A stretch of 64,000 nt of DNA from contig NZ_LQIT01000023.1 of NCBI RefSeq assembly GCF_001499965.1, positions 124,001 to 188,000 of the forward strand. The letters are read 5' to 3'. The DNA comes from Mycobacterium sp. GA-2829. Its GTDB lineage: Bacteria > Actinomycetota > Actinomycetes > Mycobacteriales > Mycobacteriaceae. The translations under genes were made by a program, and so were the position numbers. The notes below the pieces were generated by a model. That model saw only the letters and a program-made list of their open reading frames with translations, was not told where the DNA came from and made no database searches. Within the stretch, counting starts at the first letter, position 1, and each line of letters starts with the position of its first letter. Positions 7,367-17,025 of this stretch are shown in pieces.

Positions 7367-9211
7367 ATGACATCAGACACCGTCACCGCACAACCGGCCG
7401 ACCTCGGCGCCGCCTTCGCCGACCACTGTGAGGTGATCACCGACGAGACCGTCGTGACCGAACGCGGCCATGACTTCTGGGGCGTGGGCAGCCGCGCGGA
7501 CATGGTGCTGCGCCCCAGCGACGCCGAACAGGTCGCGGCCATCATGCGGATCGCCGCCGACAACGGCGTGACCGTCGTCCCGCGGGGCGGGGCGTCGAAC
7601 TGCTCGGGCGGCATGATGCCTTCTCGCGGAAGCGTGCTGCTGGACCTGACGCACCTCAACCGCGTGGTCGATGTCGATGCCGAGAACCGTTGGGCGCGAG
7701 TCGAAACGGGCGTGGTCAACTCGGATCTGCAGGAGCGGCTGGCGCCGTACGGGCTATGTTTCTCCCCGGATCCGGTGTCCTCGCACCTGTCCACGGTCGG
7801 GGGCAACCTGATCGAGAACGCGGGTGGACCGCATGCGCTCAAGTACGGCGTCACCTACAACCACATCCTCGCCGCCGAGGTCGTGCTGCCGGATGCGACG
7901 ACGGTGACGTGGCGCGCCGACGACGACGGGCCGGATCTGCTCGGGCTGCTCGTCGGGTCGGAGGGCACGCTCGGTGTCGTGACCGAGGTGACCGTCGCGC
8001 TGCGGCCGATCGCCGAGGTCACCCACAGCCTCATGGGGGCGTTCGACACCGCGCGGCAGGCGGCGGACACCATCTCCGCGATCATCGCCACCGGGGTGGT
8101 GCCCGCCGCCGTGGAATGGCTCGACCGCGACGGCATCGCCGGGTTGCAGCAGTTCTACGACACCGGCTATCCCCTCGACGCCGCCTCGATCGTGCTCATC
8201 GACGTCGACGGGTCCGAGGCCGAAGTGCGGCGCGACCAGGCGGTCGTCGAGCGGGTGCTGCGGGAGCGGGCGACCGAGGTCCGGATCGCCGAGGACGAGG
8301 ACGCCAGGGACCGACTCTGGTACGGCAGGCTGCACGCGCCCGATTCGGTGGTGCAGAGCGGTAAGGGCTTCTTCATCGGTGACGTCACCGTGCCGCGCGA
8401 CCGCATCCCGGAGATGCAAGAGGCGATCCAGGCGACCGCCGCCCGCCATGCGGACGGGCTGCTGTTCATCGCGGTGTGCGGCCACGCCGGCGACGGCGAC
8501 CTGCATCCGACGACGTTCTACGACAGAGACAACCCGAAGGCGGCCGCGGCGCTCGAGGCGGCCAACAACGAGATCATCGACGCCGCGCTTGCGCTCGGCG
8601 GCACCATCACCGGGGAGCACGGCGTCGGCACCGAGAAGATCCCGTTCATGACCAAGCGGTTCACCCCGGTCGAGATCGCCGCCCAGCGCGCGATCAAGGC
8701 GGCGTTCGATCCGGCGGGCAGGCTCAATCCCGGGGTCATGCTGCCGCCGCCGTCGCCCGACGAGCCCGTCGTGGACGCCTTCGCGGCGGCCGTCGGCGCG
8801 GCGCTGGCCGGACACCCGGCCGCGGCGACACCGGGACCGCTCACCGCCGGCGGGCGCACCGACGTCACCGCCAACCTCGGGAACCTCAGCCTGGTGGTCG
8901 GCGCGGACGCGACTCTCGACGACATCCACCGCTACCTCGACCGCGAAGGGGTCAGCTGCGTCGGCATCCCGGCCGTGGGAGGGGGGCGGCGGATCGGCGA
9001 GGTGGTGGCCACCGCGACGGGTGAGGAGCGGATCGAGATCCGGCACGCCCTGCTCGGTGTCGAGGCGATCGTCGGCGAACTCCCGGCCCGGTTCGGCGCC
9101 CAGACCATGAAGGACGTGGCCGGTTACGACACCAAACGCCTCTATATCGGCGGGAACGGGGCGTTCGGCCCGCTGAGCGCGCTCATCTTCAAGATCACCG
9201 TGAATCGCTGA
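7367..9211 (+). CDS. FAD-linked oxidase, GlcD-like with a GlcE-like C-terminal extension
   Basis: This 614-residue flavoprotein has an N-terminal PCMH FAD-binding domain (VVPRGGASNCSGG, STVGGNLIENAGG) and the C-terminal FAD-linked oxidase domain (CGHAGDGDLHPT, GEHGVGTEK, FDPAGRLNPG), as in glycolate oxidase subunit GlcD or D-lactate dehydrogenase. Residues after about 460 are extra. They end in a block (ARFGAQTMKDVAGYD, then KRLYIGGNGAFG) that resembles the FAD-domain core of GlcE. Enzymes of this group oxidise 2-hydroxy acids to 2-oxo acids. Next to a benzoylformate-decarboxylase-like gene it could oxidise mandelate or a similar hydroxy acid, which is inference. An intrinsic terminator follows. 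Confidence 0.8.
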   Translation: MTSDTVTAQPADLGAAFADHCEVITDETVVTERGHDFWGVGSRADMVLRPSDAEQVAAIMRIAADNGVTVVPRGGASNCSGGMMPSRGSVLLDLTHLNRVVDVDAENRWARVETGVVNSDLQERLAPYGLCFSPDPVSSHLSTVGGNLIENAGGPHALKYGVTYNHILAAEVVLPDATTVTWRADDDGPDLLGLLVGSEGTLGVVTEVTVALRPIAEVTHSLMGAFDTARQAADTISAIIATGVVPAAVEWLDRDGIAGLQQFYDTGYPLDAASIVLIDVDGSEAEVRRDQAVVERVLRERATEVRIAEDEDARDRLWYGRLHAPDSVVQSGKGFFIGDVTVPRDRIPEMQEAIQATAARHADGLLFIAVCGHAGDGDLHPTTFYDRDNPKAAAALEAANNEIIDAALALGGTITGEHGVGTEKIPFMTKRFTPVEIAAQRAIKAAFDPAGRLNPGVMLPPPSPDEPVVDAFAAAVGAALAGHPAAATPGPLTAGGRTDVTANLGNLSLVVGADATLDDIHRYLDREGVSCVGIPAVGGGRRIGEVVATATGEERIEIRHALLGVEAIVGELPARFGAQTMKDVAGYDTKRLYIGGNGAFGPLSALIFKITVNR

Positions 9212-9231
9212 TACCGGCCGCGGAGACGGAG

Positions 9232-9264
9232 AAGCCCCATCTCGGCTTTGCTGAGATGGGGCTT
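9232..9264. terminator. Bidirectional intrinsic terminator between the flavoprotein gene and whiB3
   Basis: A 15-bp stem pairs 9232-9246 with 9250-9264, with one G-U and a TTT loop. The stem begins with AA and ends in TT, so it reads as a terminator on both strands for these two convergent genes. Confidence 0.85.
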
Positions 9265-9286
9265 TCCGGTTCGTTGAGGGGAGTGG

Positions 9287-9577
9287 TCAGGCGGTCCGGC
9301 GAATTCCGCGCTTGAGTAACATCTCGCGCTCGGATTCGCTCAATCCGCCCCAGATGCCGTACGGTTCGCCGACGGCGAGGGCATGGGAACGGCACTGGGC
9401 GATCACTGGGCAACGGCGGCACATTTCCTTGGCGCGCATTTCGCGTTGAGCGCGGGCGCGGCCACGCTCTCCGTCGGGGTGGAAGAACATCGACGAATCG
9501 ACGCCCCGGCAAAGTCCGTGCATCTGCCAATCCCAGATGTCGGCGTTGGGCCCGGGCAGCTGCTGTGGCTGAGGCAT
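9287..9577 (-). CDS. whiB3: Redox-sensing transcriptional regulator WhiB3
   Basis: This 96-residue WhiB-family protein has the four iron-sulfur cluster cysteines at residues 23, 53, 56 and 62 (CRRCPVIAQC) and the GIWGG turn. Its opening MPQPQQLPGPNADIW and closing GIRRTA match M. tuberculosis WhiB3. It lacks a few residues before the C-terminus that the M. tuberculosis protein has. WhiB3 binds a 4Fe-4S cluster and responds to NO, oxygen and redox state, controlling lipid and redox genes. It is preceded by GAGAGGGG at an 8-nt spacing and a good promoter about 90 nt upstream. Synteny with the Rv3415c-sigD block supports the call. Confidence 0.95.
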   Translation of the reverse strand: MPQPQQLPGPNADIWDWQMHGLCRGVDSSMFFHPDGERGRARAQREMRAKEMCRRCPVIAQCRSHALAVGEPYGIWGGLSESEREMLLKRGIRRTA

Positions 9578-9988
9578 TGGGAAAACCCCTCTCTAAACAC
9601 CCTTTTCGGGGACGCGGTAGCGCTGCGTCGTGGTACAGATCGTCAGAGCTTGTCGCCGGTGACCACTCGTGCACACAACGTAGAAGGGCGAAAGATTTTC
9701 CGTCAATAGCGTGATCATGTGCTCAATCGCATAACCCCAGCTAGAGAATTTACGTCACGTTCATCCTTCTGACTTGCCGCTGGCGCGAAACGTGGTATCG
9801 GGCGGGTTCGCAAGCGCTCCGACGACGGCTTTTGCCACCATGGTTGCCATTGAGCAATGGCGCGATCCCGGGCCCGATTAACATCGCCGTAACTCAGCGC
9901 CCACAAAGAGTTAACCGCTCGCCGCGTTGGCCCGGTACCGGTTTGCCGAGGACACCGCGGCAAGCGGCGTTGATAACGTCGCACCCCG
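9578..9988. other. 411-nt divergent intergenic region between whiB3 and the Rv3415c-like gene
   Basis: No credible coding frame is present. The stretch is relatively AT-rich around 9690-9760. It holds the whiB3 promoter (9677-9706, minus strand). It also holds a short palindrome, GCCATT gagc AATGGC at 9846-9861, which lies upstream of a TAACAT -10-like element (9879-9884) that may serve the plus-strand gene. Confidence 0.6.
9677..9706 (-). promoter_or_regulatory. Predicted sigma-A promoter of whiB3
   Basis: On the minus strand a TTGACG -35 (complement of 9701-9706) and a TACGTT -10 (complement of 9677-9682) are spaced by 18 bp. Transcription would start near 9670, giving a leader of about 90 nt. 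Confidence 0.6.
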
Positions 9989-10768
9989 ATGACCACCACC
10001 CGCGCCGCGCTGCTCGACGCCGCATTCGGTGAGCACCCTGATCGGTGGCCGCTACCGGCGGCGACAGATCCCCGCGAGCGCTGGCTGCGCGCGGTGTGCG
10101 CCGGCGGGCAGGGCCGCTACGCCGTCGCGCTGACCGAACTGGCCGCACTCGACCGCTCCGCCGGACCGCGATCGTTGGCGCTGAGCACCCGGGCGTCCTT
10201 CCTCCGCCAACTGGGCCGGCATCGCGAGGCCGCCGGCTGGGACGGCCGCGCGCTGCTGACTGCCGAGACGCCCGCCGCGACCGCCGACGCGGTGATCGGC
10301 CTCGCCGCCGACGCACTGGGCGTCGGACGGTTCGGTGCCTCCGAACGGCTGCTGGACCGCGCGGCCGGGGCCGTGGATGGCGCCGACGACCCCCGGTTAC
10401 CGGTACGGCTGCAGTGGGTGAGCGCCGAGCTGGCGATGGTGCGCGGGATGGGTGCGCTCGCCGTCGAGCACGCCGAACGCGCGGTGGCGGCTGCCGCGGA
10501 CTACCCCTCGGTGCGGCACCGCCTCAAATCGGAGGTCGTGCTCGCCGCGGCGCTGTGCAGTCACGGGGAGACCGACCGGTGCAGGGCGATCGCCGACGCC
10601 GCACTCGACCGGGCGGCCGGTCTGGGGCTGATCCCACTGCACTGGGCGCTGGCCAGTCTGCTCGCCGACATCGGCAGCGCGCAGTACACGCCGACGCAGG
10701 TCACGGACTTTCGCGACGCCAGCGCCGATACTGTGCGTCACAGGGGCGGCGTGTGGGCGGATCGCTAG
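9989..10768 (+). CDS. Conserved mycobacterial hypothetical protein (Rv3415c-like)
   Basis: This is a 259-residue Ala- and Leu-rich, helical soluble protein. Short repeated helical pairs with conserved small residues suggest a TPR-like or solenoid fold, but no signature motif is recognised. Its place between whiB3 and sigD is the same as that of Rv3415c, which supports orthology. It ends 87 nt before sigD on the same strand. The ATG at 9989 directly follows a TAACGT -10-like element (9974-9979), so its mRNA may be near-leaderless. No function is assigned. Confidence 0.8.
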   Translation: MTTTRAALLDAAFGEHPDRWPLPAATDPRERWLRAVCAGGQGRYAVALTELAALDRSAGPRSLALSTRASFLRQLGRHREAAGWDGRALLTAETPAATADAVIGLAADALGVGRFGASERLLDRAAGAVDGADDPRLPVRLQWVSAELAMVRGMGALAVEHAERAVAAAADYPSVRHRLKSEVVLAAALCSHGETDRCRAIADAALDRAAGLGLIPLHWALASLLADIGSAQYTPTQVTDFRDASADTVRHRGGVWADR

Positions 10769-10855
10769 TCCGGGTGGCGCCCGCAGGCATCGTTATTGTT
10801 TAGCTGAGCTAGAACGCCGAATACGCCGTTCGTAACGTTGGAGAACACACCCACG

Positions 10856-11437
10856 ATGACAATTTCGGGAGAACGTCTCGATGCTGTCGTCGCTGAGGCA
10901 GTGGCGGGCAATCGTGACGCACTCCGCGAAGTGTTGGAGACCATTCGTCCCATCGTCGTGCGGTACTGCCGAGCCAGGATCGGCGCGACGGAACGGAGCG
11001 GTCTCTCCGCCGACGACGTTGCGCAGGAGGTTTGCTTGGCCGCCATCACGGCGCTGCCGCGTTACAAGGATCAGGGACGACCGTTCCTCGCCTTCGTATA
11101 CGGCATCGCAGCGCACAAGATCGCGGACGCGCACCGAGCGGCGAGCCGCAACAAGTCGGATCCCACCGACGTGGTGCCCGAGCGGTTCTCCTCGGAGGCG
11201 GGCCCCGAACAGCTCGCCATCAATGCCGAGTCGTCGGCCCAGATGGACAAACTCCTCGGAGTGCTGCCCGACAAACAGCGCGAGATCCTCATCCTGCGCG
11301 TCGTCGTCGGGATGAGCGCCGAGGAGACCGCCGAGGCCGTCGGCAGCACCGCCGGCGCGGTCCGGGTGGCCCAGCACCGCGCTCTGGCGCGGCTCAAGGC
11401 CGAGATCATCGCGACGGGAGGGCATGACCGTGCCTGA
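10856..11437 (+). CDS. sigD: ECF-type RNA polymerase sigma factor SigD
   Basis: This 193-residue ECF sigma factor has region 2 (SADDVAQEVCLAAITALPRY, FLAFVYGIAAHKIADAHR) and region 4 (LPDKQREILILRVVVGMSAEE, GSTAGAVRVAQHRAL). It closely resembles M. tuberculosis SigD, which contributes to the stringent and stationary-phase programme. The ATG at 10856 has GGAGAA about 10 nt upstream; an in-frame TTG at 10838 is the alternative. The 3' end overlaps rsdA by 14 nt, which implies translational coupling with its anti-sigma factor. Confidence 0.93.
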   Translation: MTISGERLDAVVAEAVAGNRDALREVLETIRPIVVRYCRARIGATERSGLSADDVAQEVCLAAITALPRYKDQGRPFLAFVYGIAAHKIADAHRAASRNKSDPTDVVPERFSSEAGPEQLAINAESSAQMDKLLGVLPDKQREILILRVVVGMSAEETAEAVGSTAGAVRVAQHRALARLKAEIIATGGHDRA

Positions 11438-12620
11438 TTTCCCGCGCCGACCCTTCAACGGTTCCCCGAACGGCTCCGCGAACGGCGGTGAGCCGTCGCT
11501 GCCCGAGATCAACTACACCGACCGCCTGCTCGACGCGCTGGCCGGCGAACAGCCGGTGTACGCGAACGACTCCGCCGAAGCCGAACTGACCTACCTGCTG
11601 GCGGGGTGGCGCGACGAGGTCCGCCGGCCCACGATGTCGGCGGTGTTGACCCCGCGCGACGCGGCCATCGCACTGGACCGCTCGACGACCACCACGCACC
11701 GCCGCCGGTTCTCACTGGCCGTCGTCGGCTCGCTGGCCGCCGCGGTGCTCTGCCTGGGCGGCTTCGGTTCGGTGGTCTACGGCGCCGGACCGGGCGACCC
11801 GCTCTATGGTGTGCGCACGATGCTCTTCGGCGAACAGCACGCCACCCGCGACGATCAGGTCGCGCTCGCCGCGCAGACCCAGATGGCCCAGGTGCAACAG
11901 CTCATCGACCAGGGCGACTGGACCGCCGCGCAGGACAAACTGCAGACGCTGACGACCACGGTCGCCGCGGTGGGGGACACCGGCCGTCAGCAGGAGCTCG
12001 TCGAGCAGTGGCAGCAGCTGTCGGTGAAGGTGGAGACCCGCGACCCGGCCGCGACCGTGCCGCCGGACGCCCCGCCGGTGGTGCTGCCCGAGGTGCCGTC
12101 GGACATCCCGCTGCCCGCGCTGCTGGGGCCGGACGCGACATCGCCGTCGGACAGCACGACACCGTCGAGGCCGCCGTCGTCGACCGATCCGTCGGCCACG
12201 TCGCCGTCGAGTTCGGCGCCAGAGACGTCCCCGTCGAGCATCCCGCCGTCGGAGACGCCGCCGTCAAGTCCTCAGCCGACCACTACGTCACCACCCGCTC
12301 CGTCGCCCACCCCGTCGACGGCGCCCACTTCGGCGCCGTCGTCGTCGGCTCCGGTGCAGCTGCCGCCGCCGTCGTCCGGCGTCACCGCGCCCGAGCCGAC
12401 CTCCGCGGCGGCCACGACCCCGGCCACGACGGCGGGGACCACCTCGGCAGCGAAGCCCACGCCCACGCCGGGCACGACGGCGGCCGCGCCCCCGGTGGTG
12501 GAGGAAGAGGCGCCGGCTCAGTCGGCGCCCAGCGTCGAACAGACGCGGATCTCGGTGCCGGCCACCACGACCACGGTCGTGCTACCGGCCCCCGGTGCGG
12601 CGGCAGTAGAAGAAGAGTGA
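11424..12620 (+). CDS. rsdA: Anti-sigma-D factor RsdA
   Basis: This 398-residue membrane protein has a cytoplasmic part at residues 1-94, including [14 protein letters not shown] and a Trp-Arg-Asp-Glu-rich helix expected to clamp SigD. One transmembrane segment follows (about 97-119) after an RRR positive stop. The 280-residue extracytoplasmic part has a short helical region and then a tail very rich in Pro, Ser, Thr and Ala. Position and layout match Rv3413c, whose cytoplasmic domain sequesters SigD and is released by regulated proteolysis. The Pro/Ser/Thr tail probably spans the cell wall. Confidence 0.9.
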   Translation: MTVPDFPRRPFNGSPNGSANGGEPSLPEINYTDRLLDALAGEQPVYANDSAEAELTYLLAGWRDEVRRPTMSAVLTPRDAAIALDRSTTTTHRRRFSLAVVGSLAAAVLCLGGFGSVVYGAGPGDPLYGVRTMLFGEQHATRDDQVALAAQTQMAQVQQLIDQGDWTAAQDKLQTLTTTVAAVGDTGRQQELVEQWQQLSVKVETRDPAATVPPDAPPVVLPEVPSDIPLPALLGPDATSPSDSTTPSRPPSSTDPSATSPSSSAPETSPSSIPPSETPPSSPQPTTTSPPAPSPTPSTAPTSAPSSSAPVQLPPPSSGVTAPEPTSAAATTPATTAGTTSAAKPTPTPGTTAAAPPVVEEEAPAQSAPSVEQTRISVPATTTTVVLPAPGAAAVEEE

Positions 12621-12628
12621 CGAACCGC

Positions 12629-13033
12629 TCAGCGGTAGCCGTCTGAGTCCGACGTCGCTTCGTTGAGCGAGGCGTCGGCGTATCCGCGGCAGTAGTCCCA
12701 CGTGACGTAGGCGTCGGGTTCGGGATCGTAGGCCGGCTCGTGCGGCCGCACGGTCCCGTCGACGAGCAGCTGCAGCAGGTTCGCCCGCAGCATGTCCCAG
12801 TCGTGGTAGTGATCCTGCTGGCATTCGTCACAGCAGACGACCAGACCGCGAATCCCCTTGTGCGCCAAGAGCGCCTCATACACCGCGAGGTCAGCGAGGT
12901 CGGCCTCGACGGCGGTGCGCTCCTGCGGGTCCAGCGGCTGACCGGGTTCGAGCGCGTCGAGGGCCGCCGAGGGATCGCAGGGATCGTCGGCGAACGGATC
13001 GGGCGGCAAACCAGGTGGCAGGTGGTCTCGCAC
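12629..13033 (-). CDS. DUF5319 family protein (Rv3412-like)
   Basis: This small acidic protein of 134 residues has a [13 protein letters not shown] segment, where a Cys-Cys-x-x-Cys group and nearby His/Asp could bind a metal, and a [12 protein letters not shown] motif near the C-terminus. Gene order (rsdA, this gene on the opposite strand, guaB2) matches Rv3412 in M. tuberculosis. It ends 8 nt from the convergent rsdA gene and is divergent from guaB2. No function is known to me. Confidence 0.85.
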   Translation of the reverse strand: MRDHLPPGLPPDPFADDPCDPSAALDALEPGQPLDPQERTAVEADLADLAVYEALLAHKGIRGLVVCCDECQQDHYHDWDMLRANLLQLLVDGTVRPHEPAYDPEPDAYVTWDYCRGYADASLNEATSDSDGYR

Positions 13034-13135
13034 GGCTCCACCTTACGCAGCACCCCTGTGATCCCGCCAGCCGTTACCGGTGTGGCGATCCGGCGTGCGG
13101 GGCCGAGGCAGGGCATCCGTAACCGATAGGATTGA

Positions 13136-14722
<1,587 letters not shown>

Positions 14723-14743
14723 CGGGACTGGGGACACACCACT

Positions 14744-15892
14744 GTGCGAGACATGGTCGAAATCGGTATGGGCCGGACCGCCCGCCGTACCTACGAACTC
14801 CACGACATCAACATCGTGCCGTCGCGGCGCACCCGCTCGTCCAAGGACGTGTCGACGGCGTGGCAGCTGGACGCCTACCGGTTCGAGATCCCGGTCGTGT
14901 CGCATCCGACCGACGCCCTGGTGTCGCCGGAGTTCGCGATCGAACTCGGCCGTCTCGGCGGGCTGGGGGTCCTCAACGGTGAGGGCCTGATCGGCAGGCA
15001 CGCCGACGTGGAGGAGAAGATCCGCCAGGTCGTCGAGGCCGCCGACAAGGAGCCCGACCCGTCGGCCGCGATCCGGTTGCTGCAGCAGCTGCACGCCGCA
15101 CCGCTGGACCCCGAGCTGTTGGGGGCGGCGGTGGCCCGGATCCGTGATGCCGGGGTGACGACCGCGGTCCGGGTGAGCCCGCAGAACGCGCAGGCGCTGA
15201 CACCCGCGCTGCTGCAGGCGGGGATCGACCTGCTGGTCATCCAGGGCACGATCGTGTCCGCCGAACGTGTCGCGAAGGATCACGACGGGGCGGGCGAACC
15301 GCTCAATCTGAAGACCTTCATCTCCGAACTCGACGTCCCGGTGGTCGCCGGCGGCGTGCTCGACCACCGCACCGCGCTACACCTCATGCGCACCGGCGCG
15401 GCCGGCGTCATCGTCGGCTACGGGTCGACCTCCGGGGTCACCACCTCCGACGAGGTGCTCGGGATCAGCGTGCCGATGGCGACCGCGATCGCCGACGCCG
15501 CCGCCGCGCGCCGCGAATACCTCGACGAGACCGGCGGCCGCTACGTACACGTGCTCGCCGACGGTGACATCCACACCTCGGGCGACCTCGCCAAGGCGAT
15601 CGCCTGCGGCGCCGACGCCGTCGTGCTCGGCACCCCGCTGGCGAGTGCGGCCGAGGCGATGGGCGGCGGCTGGTTCTGGCCCGCCGCCGCCGCGCACCCG
15701 TCGCTGCCGCGCGGCGCGCTACTGCAGGTCGCACTCGGAGAGCGGCCGTCGCTGGAACAGGTGCTCGTCGGGCCGTCGGACGATCCGTTCGGTTCGCTCA
15801 ACCTCGTCGGCGGATTGCGCCGGTCGATGGCCAAGGCGGGCTACTGCGACCCCAAGGAGTTCCAGAAGGTCGGTCTGACGGTCGGCGCGTAG
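14744..15892 (+). CDS. guaB3: GuaB3 family IMP dehydrogenase-like protein
   Basis: This 382-residue IMPDH/GMP reductase barrel lacks CBS domains. It keeps the family blocks VPSRRTRSSKDVST and GDIHTSGDLAKAIACGADAV, but the loop that carries the catalytic Cys in GuaB2 reads VGYGSTSGVTTSDEV here, with no Cys. It closely matches M. tuberculosis GuaB3, for which IMPDH activity has not been shown to my knowledge. The GTG at 14744 has GGGGA 10 nt upstream; M. tuberculosis starts at the equivalent of the ATG at 14753. The gene lies 21 nt after guaB2 and is likely co-transcribed. Confidence 0.9.
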   Translation: MRDMVEIGMGRTARRTYELHDINIVPSRRTRSSKDVSTAWQLDAYRFEIPVVSHPTDALVSPEFAIELGRLGGLGVLNGEGLIGRHADVEEKIRQVVEAADKEPDPSAAIRLLQQLHAAPLDPELLGAAVARIRDAGVTTAVRVSPQNAQALTPALLQAGIDLLVIQGTIVSAERVAKDHDGAGEPLNLKTFISELDVPVVAGGVLDHRTALHLMRTGAAGVIVGYGSTSGVTTSDEVLGISVPMATAIADAAAARREYLDETGGRYVHVLADGDIHTSGDLAKAIACGADAVVLGTPLASAAEAMGGGWFWPAAAAHPSLPRGALLQVALGERPSLEQVLVGPSDDPFGSLNLVGGLRRSMAKAGYCDPKEFQKVGLTVGA

Positions 15893-15898
15893 TTTCGG

Positions 15899-15960
15899 CG
15901 CGAGCAGACACAGATTCGCGTTCCAAGGGTCTCGATCGCCTGAATTTGTGACTGCTCGCG
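15899..15960. repeat. Imperfect long palindrome downstream of guaB3 (copy 1 of the GAGCAGACACAGATTC element)
   Basis: The arms are 15899-15917 (starting CGCGAGCAGACACAGATTC) and 15942-15960. They match over 19 bp with two mismatches, one of which can form G-U. The same 20-base arm recurs in a near-perfect palindrome at 16916-16977. It starts 7 nt after guaB3 and ends 5 nt before the convergent DUF559 gene, so it may also terminate both. Confidence 0.75.
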
Positions 15961-15964
15961 GGCT

Positions 15965-16867
15965 TCAGCCCGCCAGGCGGCGGGATAGGTGAGTGGCGAT
16001 GCGCTCCGCAAATTGGGCGGGGTGGTGTCGCACGTCATCGACGACGATCGGGATCACGGTCCAGCCCAAGTCCTGGAGCGCCGCGACGCGTTTTCGGTCC
16101 CGGACCATCTCGTCGCGGCCGGTGTGCCATTCCACGCTCTCGTATTCGGCGACGACCCGCTCGTCCGGCCACGCGAAGTCGACCCGCCACACGACGCCGT
16201 CGCGTCCGTGGATCTCATATTGCAGAACCGGTGTGGGCAGGCCGTAGTCGATCATCACGAGCCGCGCCTCGCTCTCCATGGCTGACTCCGCGCGTCCGTC
16301 GACATGCGGTAACAGGTCGCGCACCGCGACGATGCCCCGACGGCCGAACTGCGCGTCGACGGCTCGCGCCAGCTCGGCGGTGTCGCACCAGGTGGAGTGG
16401 ACAGCGGCGTCGAGCGTGGCGAGGGCCCTGGGACGAGAGAGGCGACGTGCGGTCTCCACCGCAGTCCACGCGGGCGCGGTAGCAGCACGGCCGGCAACCC
16501 GGTGCAGCGGTGCCCCGACGCGTTGATGCACCGACACGCCGACCGTCGGACGGATGCGCCTGCCCGGGTCGAGGATGTGGAGCCCCACGGTGTTCTCGAC
16601 GTCGAACCCGTAGAGGGAGGCCGCCGTCCCCAGACACGCGACGGCCTCCTGACGCAGGTACAGGTCGAGCGCCCGCAGCCGTCCTCGCAGATCGGGTACC
16701 CGGTCGGCGTACACGCCGTGGCACACCCGTAGCACCTCGCCCCGCCGTACGAGCCAGTCCAAGCGCGGGCGCGTCATGACGGTCCGCAGTTCGCGCGCCG
16801 TCGCGATGCCGCCGGCTCGGTGAAAGAGTTCGCGCTCCGCCCCATTCATGCGTCGACTCTCGGGCAT
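15965..16867 (-). CDS. DUF559 (Vsr-like nuclease fold) protein with AbiEi-type N-terminal domain
   Basis: This 300-residue protein has an N-terminal part (REVxRAG-type helix-turn-helix, RRGEVLRVCHGVYAD) resembling the winged-helix domain of AbiEi-like antitoxins. The C-terminal DUF559 region has a PD-(D/E)XK-like arrangement: Glu in MESEARL, Asp in RVDFAW and Glu in VAEYESVEWH, then a basic RDRKRVAALQDLGW helix. Such proteins are common in actinobacteria and have no firm function. No toxin partner gene lies next to it. It is flanked on both sides by the same palindromic element and separates guaB3 from choD, which are adjacent in M. tuberculosis. An ATG at 16849 is the alternative start. Confidence 0.72.
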   Translation of the reverse strand: MPESRRMNGAERELFHRAGGIATARELRTVMTRPRLDWLVRRGEVLRVCHGVYADRVPDLRGRLRALDLYLRQEAVACLGTAASLYGFDVENTVGLHILDPGRRIRPTVGVSVHQRVGAPLHRVAGRAATAPAWTAVETARRLSRPRALATLDAAVHSTWCDTAELARAVDAQFGRRGIVAVRDLLPHVDGRAESAMESEARLVMIDYGLPTPVLQYEIHGRDGVVWRVDFAWPDERVVAEYESVEWHTGRDEMVRDRKRVAALQDLGWTVIPIVVDDVRHHPAQFAERIATHLSRRLAG

Positions 16868-16915
16868 TGGCCCGCCGGCCGGTAGGGGTGGACAACTCGC
16901 CTGTGGACAACTTGC

Positions 16916-16977
16916 CGCGAGCAGACACAGATTCGTGCGATCGCAGCCGCGATCACACGAATCTGTGTCTGCTCGCG
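16916..16977. repeat. Near-perfect 62-nt palindrome (copy 2 of the GAGCAGACACAGATTC element)
   Basis: The outer arms 16916-16937 and 16956-16977 are perfect 22-bp reverse complements. Inside them GATCGC (16939-16944) pairs with GCGATC (16949-16954) around a 4-nt loop, so nearly the whole 62 nt folds with one mismatch. It lies upstream of the DUF559 gene and about 50 nt before choD. Confidence 0.85.
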
Positions 16978-16996
16978 CGGAGGGGTTAGTGGCTAG

Positions 16997-17019
16997 TTAC
17001 CCATCGGTAAGTTCATACT
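16997..17019 (+). promoter_or_regulatory. Putative choD promoter with a short palindrome
   Basis: A CATACT -10-like element at 17014-17019 sits 6 nt before the ATG at 17026, which would give a leaderless choD mRNA. Just upstream TTACC (16997-17001) and GGTAA (17006-17010) form a 5-bp palindrome with a 4-nt centre, in a position where a repressor could occlude the promoter. Confidence 0.35.
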
Positions 17020-17025
17020 GGTGGA

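Noticed and set aside
15965..16867. DUF559 gene as half of a type IV toxin-antitoxin pair
   Set aside because: Only the N-terminal domain resembles AbiEi. No AbiEii-like nucleotidyltransferase gene is adjacent, and the C-terminal part looks like a nuclease.
15899..16977. The paired palindromes as a CRISPR array
   Set aside because: There are only two copies, about 1 kb apart, each self-palindromic, with a gene rather than short spacers between them and no cas genes.
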